DNA from: Uliginosibacterium sp.
Lineage (GTDB): Bacteria > Pseudomonadota > Gammaproteobacteria > Burkholderiales > Rhodocyclaceae
DNA: 64,000 nucleotides
NCBI GenBank assembly: GCA_016718265.1
Contig: JADKDZ010000004.1
Location: forward strand, 62,001-126,000
Reading direction: 5' to 3'
Shown: piece after piece, positions 44,183-54,446 of the stretch
How positions within the stretch are numbered: position 1 is the first letter of the stretch
How the letters are laid out: every line of letters starts with the position of its first letter
Position numbers and translations under genes: made by a program
Notes under the pieces: generated by a model
The model's database searches: none
The model's input: the letters and a program-made list of their open reading frames with translations, nothing else
What the model was told of the DNA's origin: nothing

Positions 44183-47100
44183 TTGATTTGCCTCCATGCC
44201 GCCAAGGGTGGCTGACCACGAGTCTGACGCGGCTTCAGATTCCCGTCATCTGATTTCAGCACAAATGTTTTCTCGCCATTGTTGACAAACACAGGAGGGC
44301 CGCCCAGACCATAGTGAATTGCGGTGGTTGCCTTCTTGCCGCCGCTGTAGTTGTCATCAGTCGTGAAGGTGCCACTGCGGTTCAGGTCGAAATAGGGGTC
44401 TTTACGCTGCCCTGTCTTGACATCCATTGCGAAAATCCAGCTGGTGCCCCCCGCCGCACACGAATCATCGCTCGGGACGTAGGTCGTGAAGATCACATTC
44501 CCCCAACGGATTTGTGGCTGCGCGATGACCCTTTCTCCTTCTTGCACGGGTGATCCGCTTGTCATGTTGACCAAGTCTAGATACCAGCCCTTCTTGCTGG
44601 CGAAATCGACAGGGTTCTCCGATGTCTCGCGGATTTCTTCGGTGTAGCTGGACTTAGTCTCTGTATTCTTAAAGCTGGTAGTGGTTTGCCGGGTGATCGT
44701 TTGCTCCACCAGATGGCTGCGCGTGAGCTTGGGCGAACTACCGAACAGATCATGCACGCCGTACAGGGTTTGAGTAGCCTTCTCTGTCGGATCGTTTACT
44801 TCGCTGAACTTCCCGGTACCGAAGACCACCATCACGCCTTCCTCGGGCGCGAGTCCGACTGTTGGCGCAGCAGTGATTGGTTGCACCTTGTTGCTTGCAT
44901 TGACGGCCTTGAAAACCTCGTGTGGTTTCCATGCGGTCGGGCAGTTCCCGCTACTATCTGCAATATTGAAGCGCCACATCCTGCCTTGAATATCGCCCGC
45001 GTAGATGTACTCCGCCGCACCAGATTCCGACATGATGACGGCAGGTGAACCCATACCGTTGCTGGCCGTAGCATCGGTAGTGAGCACGCAGTAATCCGAT
45101 CCTGCGTCCCATCCTCCCGCATCGTTAAGCGCGGCGTCCAAATACACGATAAAGATTTTTGCGGTTCCGCTGGAGGAGTCGAGACCATTACCCGTGATCG
45201 CAGCCCAGCGCCCGTTTGCCATCCGGGCAACTACAGGGCGGCTTAGTGTGTAGCCAAGGTCGGCGTGCGTGAACTCCCACTTCACCTTGCTGCTGGAGAA
45301 ACCTGCCGCATCGGTTACGTCCAAGGCAAAGAGCGAACGACCACCAGCGCCAGTAGTGCCGACCAGGTACGACTTCCATGCGCCGCCCACGTACGCGTCA
45401 CCGTAGCTGAGGGGCCATCAACATAGAACTTGTGATTGGCGGGATATGTCGGATCCGCCAGATACTTCAGATTGCTGATGACACCATCCGGGATGAAGGC
45501 AAACCGCTCAGTGCCTGTCTTGGCATCGAAGGCATGCAACATCCCGTCATTTGCACCCACATACAGGGTCTGAGCACCCTTCCTTTTGTCGTAGAGGTAG
45601 CTGAAATAGCTGCTGCCACCCCCTGCGCTGGTCGGCAAGGAATCGTAGCCGAAATCGACACTGCCACCGTAAGCAGGGTCTGAATTCACGATATCGCCTA
45701 GCAGCACATCGCGCTTGCGGTAGAAAGGACCTTCGTTGGCCTTGTCACCGCGGATGTAGGCGACGAGATTCTGCTGGTTCGTCGTGGTCACCGGTCCAGC
45801 AAACGTCGGCGCCTGTGCAAGTCGTGTTTTCTGGTCGTCGTCCAGATTGGCATACTCGAAGCTGGTTCCGGTTGCCGAGAAGGCCGATGCTGGCGCGACC
45901 TTGTTCATCTTCCAGGTAAAGATATCGCGGCTGCCCGCGGCTTTAATCTGACTTGCGGCCGTCCAAGCTGTTGCTTTGACTTCTGCCTGATCGGTCAGCT
46001 TCATGGCCTTGACTTCGCCAGACCAGTCCGACGAGCTGAAGCTCGCTTGGTACACAAGCGTGTCAGTGGTGAGCTGACGAGAATTCAAAGACAACATCGT
46101 TAGTGACGCAGCGCGCTTGACGACCTCGTTAAATGCCTTATCCAGTTCGGTGTATAACTTGGCTGGGTTAGATACCAGATAGTAGTTATCCGGCGTCCCA
46201 TCCTTGTCTTCATCCCAATCCTCTTGCGAGTCAATCACGCTATTGTTGTTGTCGTCCTTGAAGCCCCCGTGCTTCGCGGCGTACCACAACGGATCGTGGG
46301 GATGAAAGTTGCGGTCGACGACCCGGATGTGTACGTGCGGTCGGACGTTAGTGGGAGAGCACTACCCACATGTTGCGGCACGTCGAGAAAGTAATTGACG
46401 TCGCTGCCTGAACCGGTGTCACTATCGCGTACCACGAGGTAGACGCCATCTGCGGTAGAGCCTGAGACGATATAACCCATGTGCTGCACGATACCGCCCG
46501 CGGCGTAATCAGAAGACAGCGACACGGTCACGGTTTTGTCCGAATTGAGCTTGACGGTGTAAGTGACAATGGCGTCCATGTCATGGTCGGCACCCTGTTC
46601 CACATCTTCATAGTTGATCCGGAACTTGTAGTACGGCCGGCCACCGTTGACGGAGGTATCCTTATTCGACGAATCCGTGTTTTTGATCACGTCGATATAA
46701 AAGTCTACGAGCTGGTTTGTGGGTTGGAATTTGCCCTGAGTTTTGTCAACGCCGTAGCCATCGACTGACTTCGCAAACGGGATGATCGTGATGGCACTTG
46801 ACGCATCAATCGGAATTTTCACTTTGGGCAATGGGGATGCCATCGCCACGACAAAAGTCTGGACTTTCTGTTCCCCTTTGACGGCGTTAACGTCGTTGAT
46901 CCGGGCCCAGCGCGCAACGCCAGCCGAGTAATACGAGCCTTCCTTGGTGGGCTCTTCCGGCGCCAAACCGCGGATGCTGCTGAAGCCGGAGACATCCTTG
47001 GCGGTAGGAGCGCCATCTTTCAGGCCGCCTGACTGGCCGATGAAATACTTGGTTCCGCCTAATCCCTCGCTGGCCCAGATCTTGTCGACTTCGTCATCGA

Positions 47101-48496
47101 CTTTTAGGCCGGGAAGACCTCCTGAGAGACCCGTGCCAAAATTGCTATTGACGTTCGGTAGCTCGTCTGAGTCATAGGATGGGTAAATGTCACTGATGGT
47201 CAGCATGAAAGGTTTTGCGCAGTATTTGGCGCCGCCACCGCCTTGTGACTTGGCTTTGTAGGGGTCTTTCCAGCTTGCGACGGGCAGCTTGAGCGTGCTT
47301 TCTTCGCCCGCGTTCTGGCCTGTCAGGTAGTTAGAGGTTGCGCTGGCGCCCGCAAAATAGCGCACCGTCTCGTACATCATCTCCCCCACTGGATTGCCCC
47401 ACATCTGGCAAGTGCCGTTGGGCAGGGGCTTATCGGTTATCCAGCCGCACTCGTAAGACAAGTCACTCTTGAAGCCCGTGCTCTTGAGGCGGTTGATAGC
47501 GTTGACGATGGCGGCATCATTGTCCGCCTGCAACTTGAACTGACCGGTGCCAGTGTCGATCTCGTCGGTAAAAATACCAACGTTCTTTCGTAGCACGCCA
47601 CCCGATTTGTTGTTTGCGTAGCTTCCGGTGAGCAGACCGAAGTGCATGCTCTCGTTCTCGCCGTACTTCTGCAGAAGACCGGTCGGCTTGTAGCCGCCGC
47701 CAGAATACTTTGTACACACGCCATCCAGCACGCCGGAGACGCAGACCTTCACCCGGACGGTATAGTCGGTGAGCGTGCCCGTGCAGTTCTCTTCGCCGCT
47801 GCCAATCTTGGCACACTTGTCACCCCCTACTGGACGCTCTTTCGAGAGCCACTCCCAGATGCGGTGGGTGGCGTTCTGGCGTAGCCGGAGCAAGGGCGTG
47901 GTTTGCCCATAAAGGGTCAGGTTTGCAAACAAATGCCGCTTGCCAGATGATGGTTTGGCCAAGGGCGTGTATTTGGAGATGTCGTAGCCATTTGCTGCGA
48001 CGCTGGTGTACTCTTTTCCCCAAGAGTGAGCGTCTTGCGGTATGTAGGCGCGTTCCAGCACGGTTTCTGTTGCAGTGTCCGTTGAGCGATAACCCCCGTA
48101 AAGCACGCGACGCAGCGCATCCATGCGGGAGGTGGTCAGATAATTCAGGAAATTGCCGCTCCAGGCGCCGGAACACTCCATGCTAGGCGACTTGGCGCTC
48201 GGCTCGAAGCGGACGCTGCTGCTTACATAGTTGTAACAGGTCTTCGAATCAAAGTAGCCGAGGTACTCCATGGTCGGCTTGAAACTGACCTCTGGAATGC
48301 CATCGCCATCCAGATCAGAGGCGTCGTTGTAGGCTTCGTAATACAGCTTGTGGTCGCGCTGCATGACCAGCATCATCAGCGGCGGTGCGCTCGTACCCAG
48401 AAACAGGGGTTTCTGTGAAGGAGCAGCCGAGACTTCTACGCTACTCAGCGTGAGTGCAAGAGCGCCTAGCAGGAAAATTTTGGTATGCGTATTCAT
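44179..48496 (-). pseudogene. pilY1: type IV pilus tip adhesin/assembly protein PilY1, two frameshifts
   Basis: About 1,440 residues spread over three frames: 48496-46235, 46289-45315 and 45390-44179. Signal peptide MNTHTKIFLLGALALTLSSV; calcium-loop-like DASDLDGDGIPE near the start and DEDKDGTPD in the middle; the C-terminal PilC/PilY1 beta-propeller (LFALDVTDAAGF, AAPTVGLAPEEGVMVVFGTG). The frame is lost at about 46300 (ATCCCCACG, one C short of giving IPHDPLWY) and again at about 45412 (GGCCCCTCAG, one C short of giving GPLSYGDAYVGGAWK). Both are contractions of a C run. PilY1 caps pili and controls extension, adhesion and surface sensing. Confidence 0.9.
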
Positions 48497-48498
48497 GA

Positions 48499-49032
48499 TT
48501 AATCCTCTCTGATAATGGCACCCTGCACGATCACTTCAGAGCGATCGGTCGCGCCGCGCGACATTGCGGTGATGCGATAGACGCGCTTTACTGGTACTCC
48601 AGTCAATTTTGGGCCATCCTGCACTTCCATATTCTCGACGACGTAGTGGGGCTGCTCACTGATGCCTGACATCTGGGTAGCAGCGATCGACTTGCTTCCC
48701 CATGCGTACTCTGACCAGTAGGAAAACTCAGAAACCGGCTTGTAGCTAGTATCAAGAAAAGTCTTGATCTGCCCAGAGTAACCCGGCTTCGTTCCGTCAT
48801 AAGGCTCCACGTGAAGCTTTGATGCCATGGCCTCGCGGAGGGCGGCTTCAGCCGACTGGAAGGCAATATTGCTGTCTCGCAGATTGCCAGCCATGCGTTC
48901 TTCCAGTGCAGACGTTCGCATTGCAGCTATGCCCAGCAAGGTCAGCATGACGAGAACCACCAAGCCGACCACAAGGGCTGCACCGGATTGACGGGTTTTC
49001 GCGCGAGAAAGGAGAGCGGAGTTCGGTTTCAT
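48499..49032 (-). CDS. pilX: minor pilin assembly protein PilX
   Basis: 177 residues with a basic leader (RAKTRQSG) before AALVVGLVVLVMLTLLGIAA, a PilX-type N-terminus in which the hydrophobic helix lacks the usual Phe at +1. The motif ALEERMAGNLRDSNIAFQSA is highly typical of PilX. It lies between pilW and pilY1 with short gaps and takes part in the tip complex. Confidence 0.9.
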   Translation of the reverse strand: MKPNSALLSRAKTRQSGAALVVGLVVLVMLTLLGIAAMRTSALEERMAGNLRDSNIAFQSAEAALREAMASKLHVEPYDGTKPGYSGQIKTFLDTSYKPVSEFSYWSEYAWGSKSIAATQMSGISEQPHYVVENMEVQDGPKLTGVPVKRVYRITAMSRGATDRSEVIVQGAIIRED

Positions 49033-49040
49033 ATGCAGCC

Positions 49041-50063
49041 CTAACCTGCGCGGTTGCGCAAAGCAATAATTGTTGAGATCTGACGACGCATCCGCCGGTC
49101 CTTCGTACCCCCAGCGTTGCTTTGCGCAATGGTCGCAACAGAGTCCTCTGGCGAGACGAACGTCAGGGCGAGGCTCACACTGAGAATATCTTTCCAGCCG
49201 TTGGGGGTTCCCGTCGGGACCGCGTCTGCGGTGAGGTAGGTGTCCGCTGAAAAATTCCCGTCCGTGTCGATGCCGTAGCTGACTTGCATGTCATCTACGC
49301 CCTCGGCGATCTCCTGTGCGACTCCGTCACTGCGCAGTACGAACAATGACGGTACGCCTGAGGCATTATTCGAGACATAGTACACGCGTGAAGCGAGCCT
49401 TCTCAGCTCCCCAGCTACCTTATAGAAAGCGCCCATTTTTGCAGCACCATTGTTTCCAGGCGTCTGGGCTCCCGACCCATAATTCACAACGTCCAGTCCG
49501 GAATTCTGCGCGACTGAAATAGCCTGGAACACTCGGGCTTGCGTGCAATTGTTGACTACGAGAAAATCTCCAGCGGCAATTCCGCTGCGTCCAGACAAAG
49601 AAAACGTAAGATTGGTGGGGTCTTGATCGATTACGGGCCCGCCGCCTTCCTGGCTACTTCGTACTGTCAAGATGTCACGCCCTGTCAGGGGGGCGACTAT
49701 CGCCGGATCTGGCGTCTCATTCCAAGCCGTATTGCTGATTGCCTCGTACCCGTACACCGCATTGTCAAACGCCCATAATAGCCTGTTCGCGTTGTTGAGC
49801 ATGTTTGTTACCTGCACCTGCTGTCCTGCACAGCCGTAAAACGCTGTCTGACGAATGTCGCGTGTCAGGGTGTCGAATGCCGTCCGGACGTTCTCCTGTA
49901 CTCGAGCAAGGTTGTCGTTGGCGCGGAAGGTCTGTTTCGAAGAAAGATAAATCGCGCTGACTGCCGCGAGAATCAGCAGGCCGAGCGCCATCGCGATCAT
50001 AAGTTCAACGAGCGTAACGCCACGCGCGCCAGCGCGTTGAGAAAGACGTGTGTGGCGGCTCAT
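49041..50063 (-). CDS. pilW: minor pilin PilW
   Basis: 340 residues with prepilin leader QRAGARG before VTLVELMIAMALGLLILAAV and the PilW stretch RANDNLARVQENVRTAFDTL, DIRQTAFYGC. Its start overlaps the pilV stop (ATGA). It is part of the priming complex for pilus assembly. Confidence 0.9.
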   Translation of the reverse strand: MSRHTRLSQRAGARGVTLVELMIAMALGLLILAAVSAIYLSSKQTFRANDNLARVQENVRTAFDTLTRDIRQTAFYGCAGQQVQVTNMLNNANRLLWAFDNAVYGYEAISNTAWNETPDPAIVAPLTGRDILTVRSSQEGGGPVIDQDPTNLTFSLSGRSGIAAGDFLVVNNCTQARVFQAISVAQNSGLDVVNYGSGAQTPGNNGAAKMGAFYKVAGELRRLASRVYYVSNNASGVPSLFVLRSDGVAQEIAEGVDDMQVSYGIDTDGNFSADTYLTADAVPTGTPNGWKDILSVSLALTFVSPEDSVATIAQSNAGGTKDRRMRRQISTIIALRNRAG

Positions 50064-50509
50064 AGACGGCTCCTTAACGAGAAGGTGCTTGGCGTACCGA
50101 TCCCTTTGTTTTCGTCCCAGGAAATGACGATAGTCACCTGGTTTGAGGCGCCAACATCAATTGAGCCGTCGCCAGAAGGCAGGCGTGCCTTGATTTCATC
50201 TAGCCAGCGTTTCACATCGGCTTCCGCGAAAGAGGCGCCGGAGGGCGTGGGCGAGCCCAGTGTTCGGTCATAGGCTTCCTTGACCGCCAGTGCGCGGTTC
50301 GAACGCATTGAGTCGAGAATGTTGTAGGCGAGAATCGATGCATGCGACCTGTCCATTGCGACCTTGTTGCTGCTCAGCCCGGTAATCAGCAGGGCAGAGA
50401 AGCCCAGTATCCCGAAGGACACCACGACCAGGGTGACGAGGATTTCAATCAGTGTGGCGCCGCCTTGCCGTGTTTTGCGAGAAGCGCAGAGGTGGTGGCT
50501 CATGGACAT
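50060..50509 (-). CDS. pilV: minor pilin PilV
   Basis: 149 residues from ATG 50509 with a GGAGG ribosome-binding site. Leader KTRQGG before ATLIEILVTLVVVSFGILGF, then SHASILAYNILDSMRSNRAL, as in PilV. The frame to 50584 upstream is not needed. Confidence 0.88.
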   Translation of the reverse strand: MSMSHHLCASRKTRQGGATLIEILVTLVVVSFGILGFSALLITGLSSNKVAMDRSHASILAYNILDSMRSNRALAVKEAYDRTLGSPTPSGASFAEADVKRWLDEIKARLPSGDGSIDVGASNQVTIVISWDENKGIGTPSTFSLRSRL

Positions 50510-51048
50510 GTTTTCCTCCCCGTGGATGCGCGGCCCGTTGCACCAAATGTGGTTTCCCTCCCCTCTTTCAGCTTGCCCGAGCATATTTCGAACACTGCGC
50601 CGGTGGAAACGACATTTCCCGATGCAACGCCGCTCGCTTGGCCGCTGCGATTGAATACGACACCCCGCTCGTTGGCAGTGTTCGGCGTCAGTTTTATGCT
50701 GGAAGGCTGAGCCGGGAAGGCGCGCAAGAGCTCTTCACCGCTGTCTTTGGTGTTGCTGCCGTTCTTGTCGACGAACACGATCCAACCGTCGGTCCACGTG
50801 CTACCCGTGCTGCAGGTGGGCACAGCGTCGTTCGGGTTGGAAGAATTGCACACCATGACGGGCAGGCCACGTAACACTGCCTCCGAGCGGGCAAAGGTGG
50901 CTGACGACACTAGCAAGTTGGTTGTCGTCGCGATTTCATTGCGTAAAATCATGTCGCGCATCGACGGCACGGCAATGCCCACCAGGATCGCCAGCACGGC
51001 GAGCGTGATCATGAGTTCAACAAGGGTGAATCCAGCATTCGTTTTCAT
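50500..51048 (-). CDS. fimT: minor pilin FimT/GspH family
   Basis: 182 residues from ATG 51048: MKTNAGFTLVELMITLAVLA, leader cut after MKTNAG. The C-terminal part has the GspH/FimT pattern TWTDGWIVFVDKNG and FNRSGQA with a terminal cysteine. The long upstream open frame crosses the tRNA-Thr on the other strand and is not coding. First gene of the minor pilin operon; its end overlaps pilV. Confidence 0.9.
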   Translation of the reverse strand: MKTNAGFTLVELMITLAVLAILVGIAVPSMRDMILRNEIATTTNLLVSSATFARSEAVLRGLPVMVCNSSNPNDAVPTCSTGSTWTDGWIVFVDKNGSNTKDSGEELLRAFPAQPSSIKLTPNTANERGVVFNRSGQASGVASGNVVSTGAVFEICSGKLKEGRETTFGATGRASTGRKTCP

Positions 51049-51213
51049 GGTGACAGCGTGGCGGCTGCGTGAGGTAATTACAACTGTGTGGGGATGAGCG
51101 GGAAATTTGCGCGGACGGGTGGGCTGAGTCGCGTGTGCGCTCGGTTTTTCTTTAGTGCCGCGACTCCAACGGAGTTGAGCTATTCGCACCTTTGCCTTAG
51201 AATGCGCGCCTTC

Positions 51214-51289
<76 letters not shown>

Positions 51290-51299
51290 AATTCCCGCC

Positions 51300-51332
51300 A
51301 AAAGGCTGTGTCGTGAGGCACGGCCTTTTTTG
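51300..51332 (+). terminator. terminator after tRNA-Thr
   Basis: AAAAGGC pairs with GCCTTTT around an inner GTG / CAC stem; six Ts follow. Confidence 0.8.
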
Positions 51333-51368
51333 TTGTGTTCAGCCTGCCGCTAGGTATAGTGGGATTCA

Positions 51369-53891
51369 TTGAATCAGCTTCCTGTGGCGAATAATTCTGT
51401 GTCAGATCTTGACGACGACCTGCATCTACCGATGCGCGAGGGTGAGCTCGAACGCTGCTTTCATTGTGGGCAGGACGTGCCGTTTGGTACATCTCTGTCT
51501 GTTCAGATGGACGGTCAGACGCGACGAGTGTGCTGCGTCGGCTGCCAGGCGGTGAGTAGTGCGATCATCAATGGCGGCCTTGCTGATTACTATCGGCGTC
51601 GCGAGGCGTTTCCCGAGGCCTCGGTGGCGGATTTCTCGGGCCCGCTGAAGGAGCTGGGGCTCTACGACCAGGAAGATTTCCAGAAGGCGTTTGTGCTGCC
51701 GGTTGGTGACGGTGAGCGCGAGGCCGATCTGATTCTGGAAGGGATTAGTTGCGCGGCCTGTGTGTGGCTCAACGAACGCCACATTCTGTCCTTGGCCGGT
51801 GTGACAGCGGTTCAGGTGAATTACGCGACTAGGCGTGCACGGGTCCGCTGGCGAGTCAACGACATCCGGCTTTCGCAGATACTGGCGGCGATCGCGGCAA
51901 TAGGCTATCGCGCCTATCCATTTGACCCCGAGCGCTTTGAGAACATTGCGAGGAAAGAGCAGCGAACTGCCTTGCAACGCCTGTTTGTCGCCGGATTCGG
52001 AATGATGCAGGTGATGATGTATGCCTACCCAGCCTATATCGCTGCTGACGGTGAAATGAGTGCTCAGACCGCTAGTCTCCTGCGCTGGGCGGGGTTGGTT
52101 CTTACCGTTCCGGTGATGTCCTATTCTGCATCGCCGATTTTCGTTCGCGCCTGGCGCGGGATGCGCGAGCTGCGCCTCGGCATGGACTTCCCGGTTGCGC
52201 TTGGGCTGGGGCTCTCGTTTGCCGCGAGTGTGTGGGCGACAGCGTGGGGCGGCGGGGAGGTCTACTTCGATTCGGTCACGATGTTTGTTTTCTTCTTGTT
52301 AGGTGGCCGATATCTGGAAATGCTTGCCAGACAACGTGCCGCACGTACGGGGGACGCCCTTGGGCGAGTTGTTCCGCAGTTTGCGCGGCGGCTGTCACCG
52401 TCGGGCGAGCTTGAAGAACAGGTGCCCGCCAGCAGCATCCTTGCGGGTGACCAAGTGATCATTCGCCCCGGCGAAGTCGTCGTTGTAGACGGACTTGTTC
52501 GGTCGGGCGAGAGTGAAGTAGATGAATCCTGGCTGACTGGAGAGAGCGTTCCAGTACCCAAAACTTGTGGGGATGCCGTGCTTAGCGGCTGTTTGAATGG
52601 TTCAGGAAGCCTGGTTGTTGAGGCCCGCCAAGTGGGAGAGTCGACACAGTTCGCCGTGGTACGGCGTCTGATAGAGAGGGCCTCCGCAACACGTCCGCGC
52701 ATTGTTGTTCTGGCGGATCGTATTTCGGCATATTTTACATGGGTGTTGCTGGCGCTCGCTGTCGGGACTGTGCTTTGGTGGTGGAGAGTCGATGCAGCAC
52801 AAGCGCTGCCTGTGCTGGTTTCGGTGCTGGTTGTCAGTTGCCCGTGCGCATTGTCTCTGGCTACACCCATCTCTATGACTATCGCCGTACACGTGCTTGC
52901 GAGAAGGGGGGTTTTGGTAACACGGCCGCATGCCATCGAGACCCTCGCCTCGGCACGGCACTATGTTTTTGATAAGACAGGGACGCTGACTGAAGGGCGC
53001 CAGCAGCTGGAACAGGTTTTGTGTCAGCCGGGCTTTGAACCAGCGACCGCGCTTTCTATTGCGGCTGCTTTGGAAGAACATTCCGAGCATTCGTTGGCGC
53101 GGGTGTTGACGGCAGAGGCCGAGCGTTGCGAAAGCGCTCTCGACGTTCGGGTGTTTCCAGGGAAAGGCGTGACCGGGACAGTTAAGGGTATTCGGTACGC
53201 GCTGGGCAGTGGCGCTTTTGTAGAGTCTTGGTGCGGGTCAATCCGACCTGATCGTTTGATGCGACAGGATGAGACAACGCAGGCCTTTCTCGCGTCAGAG
53301 TCGACTTGGGTGGCGAAGTTTTCGTTTTCCGACAAAATTCGTCCTGTGGCAGGTCGAGTGGTCCGCGCGTTGCAACAGCAGAATTGTCAAGTGTCGATGC
53401 TGAGTGGTGACAGTGAGGCGCCTGTTCGCTCAGTCGCACGTCAGCTCAAGATCGAAAATGCGCACGCCGCTTTGTTGCCTGAAGAGAAGCAGGCGCTCAT
53501 GCGGCGCTACCAATCGGCGGGCGATACGGTGGTGATGGTTGGAGACGGGGTGAATGACGCGCCGGCCATGGCCCAGGCGCACGTATCTGTTGCAATGGCA
53601 GGTGGAACCGAGTTGGCACGAAATCAGGCCGACATCATCCTGCTGGCAAATGACTTGCGCCGACTGGAGTGGGCGAGAGGTGTTGCGACAGCGAGTATGG
53701 TGGTGGTGCGCCAGAATCTGTTTTGGGCGCTTGCGTACAACTTGTCTGTGATTCCTGCAGCGATGATGGGTCTCGTCACACCTTGGTTTGCGGGTCTGGG
53801 TATGGGCTTGAGCTCGGTTCTCGTGGTCTTGAACGCGCTGCGAATTTCCGTGAAGGGAGAACAGTTGTGGAAAACAGTCTCTACATCTTGA
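51369..53891 (+). CDS. ccoI: cation-transporting P1B-type ATPase for cbb3 oxidase assembly (CcoI)
   Basis: About 840 residues; the exact start is uncertain (TTG 51369, or GTG codons at 51381/51399) because no clear ribosome-binding site is seen. N-terminal cysteine-rich segment (RCFHCGQDV, CCVGCQAV), a heavy-metal domain with GISCAACVW, eight membrane segments with the metal-binding CPC in SCPCALSLA, the phosphorylated Asp in DKTGTLTEG and the hinge GDGVNDAPAM. It exports copper needed for maturation of the cbb3 oxidase. ccoS overlaps its end. Confidence 0.92.
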   Translation: MNQLPVANNSVSDLDDDLHLPMREGELERCFHCGQDVPFGTSLSVQMDGQTRRVCCVGCQAVSSAIINGGLADYYRRREAFPEASVADFSGPLKELGLYDQEDFQKAFVLPVGDGEREADLILEGISCAACVWLNERHILSLAGVTAVQVNYATRRARVRWRVNDIRLSQILAAIAAIGYRAYPFDPERFENIARKEQRTALQRLFVAGFGMMQVMMYAYPAYIAADGEMSAQTASLLRWAGLVLTVPVMSYSASPIFVRAWRGMRELRLGMDFPVALGLGLSFAASVWATAWGGGEVYFDSVTMFVFFLLGGRYLEMLARQRAARTGDALGRVVPQFARRLSPSGELEEQVPASSILAGDQVIIRPGEVVVVDGLVRSGESEVDESWLTGESVPVPKTCGDAVLSGCLNGSGSLVVEARQVGESTQFAVVRRLIERASATRPRIVVLADRISAYFTWVLLALAVGTVLWWWRVDAAQALPVLVSVLVVSCPCALSLATPISMTIAVHVLARRGVLVTRPHAIETLASARHYVFDKTGTLTEGRQQLEQVLCQPGFEPATALSIAAALEEHSEHSLARVLTAEAERCESALDVRVFPGKGVTGTVKGIRYALGSGAFVESWCGSIRPDRLMRQDETTQAFLASESTWVAKFSFSDKIRPVAGRVVRALQQQNCQVSMLSGDSEAPVRSVARQLKIENAHAALLPEEKQALMRRYQSAGDTVVMVGDGVNDAPAMAQAHVSVAMAGGTELARNQADIILLANDLRRLEWARGVATASMVVVRQNLFWALAYNLSVIPAAMMGLVTPWFAGLGMGLSSVLVVLNALRISVKGEQLWKTVSTS

Positions 53892-54082
53892 TTCCCTTGT
53901 CTTTGGTGCTGGTGTTCGTCATCGCTGCGCTGTTTTGGTGGTCTGTGCGAAGTGGTCAATACGACGATTTGGAGGGGCCAGCCTACCGGTTGCTCTTCGA
54001 CGACAATGACTCCACGAAAAACGATGACGTCGCGCGGAGCAAGGAAGCGCGCCGCTCTATCGCACCGGGCGGGCGCCAATAG
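53867..54082 (+). CDS. ccoS: cbb3-type cytochrome oxidase assembly protein CcoS
   Basis: 71 residues from GTG 53867 (GGGAGA upstream), overlapping the ccoI end by 25 bases. One membrane helix (SLYILIPLSLVLVFVIAALF), then the CcoS hallmark FWWSVRSGQYDDLEGPAYRL. It is needed for cofactor insertion into the oxidase. Confidence 0.94.
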   Translation: MENSLYILIPLSLVLVFVIAALFWWSVRSGQYDDLEGPAYRLLFDDNDSTKNDDVARSKEARRSIAPGGRQ

Positions 54083-54102
54083 TAATACTTTGGTGGGGAG
54101 GC

Positions 54103-54116
54103 TTGACCTTCATCAA
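54103..54116 (+). promoter_or_regulatory. FNR-type box upstream of the predicted small RNA
   Basis: TTGAC-CTTC-ATCAA, one mismatch from TTGAT-N4-ATCAA. Its centre is 41.5 bases before a predicted +1 at about 54151, the class II activator position, with a -10-like CATACT at 54138-54143. There is no protein gene immediately downstream, only the RNA and its terminator. Confidence 0.6.
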
Positions 54117-54150
54117 GCTCATTCTGCGCGCGCAGTTCATACTGAACTCG

Positions 54151-54244
54151 TGCTGATCACTGCATCAGCGACGAGGTTGGGTTTGGCCCTCCTCGTGCAG
54201 TCTCTCTGTTGGGGTTGGGGGTGCGCTTGTCGCACCCTTTTTTT
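54151..54244 (+). ncRNA. predicted FNR-dependent small RNA (about 94 nt)
   Basis: This lies in the 364-base gap between ccoS and ccoN. From the predicted start the sequence folds as a 5' stem-loop (GCTGAT / ATCAGC), a second stem-loop (ACGAGG / CCTCGT) containing CCCTCCT, a CU-rich single-stranded segment (TCTCTCT at about 54201), and a rho-independent terminator with seven Ts. CU-rich exposed segments that can pair with ribosome-binding sites are typical of Hfq-type regulatory RNAs. In logic it matches E. coli FnrS and Neisseria AniS; no sequence homology is claimed. The alternative is a long 3' tail of the ccoIS message. Confidence 0.5.
54219..54244 (+). terminator. strong rho-independent terminator
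   Basis: Stem GGGTGCG / CGCACCC (54219-54225 / 54231-54237), five-base loop, seven Ts. It can end both ccoIS and the predicted small RNA. Confidence 0.92.
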
Positions 54245-54315
54245 GTTTACGCGTTCCCCCTCAACTACAAATCCATGTCGCCTGTGATAGCATTTGCGAT
54301 AGCGCAAGTTCTGGC

Positions 54316-54329
54316 TTGATGTGCGTCAA
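54316..54329 (+). promoter_or_regulatory. FNR-type box upstream of ccoN
   Basis: TTGAT-GTGC-GTCAA, one mismatch from the FNR/ANR consensus, 118 bases before the ccoN start. It lies after the terminator, so it most likely drives ccoNOQP under low oxygen. A -10-like GTCAAT follows at about 54352. Confidence 0.7.
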
Positions 54330-54446
54330 GCGACAGGAAGTTCGTTGCTCCGTCAATGGGCAGATGTCGGCGAGCCAAGCTCAACATTGCGGCCAGGTTC
54401 TGGCTGCTGCGCAGGTTCCACATTTTCTCCAAGGACGAGGTGGCTT

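Noticed and set aside
45400..46310. pilY1 phase variation by homopolymer slippage as a firm claim
   Set aside because: The C runs have only four bases; slippage switches usually need much longer runs, and other genes here show similar single-base indels.
54321..54446. N-terminal extension of ccoN
   Set aside because: It would include the FNR box and promoter, and the family start is at 54447.
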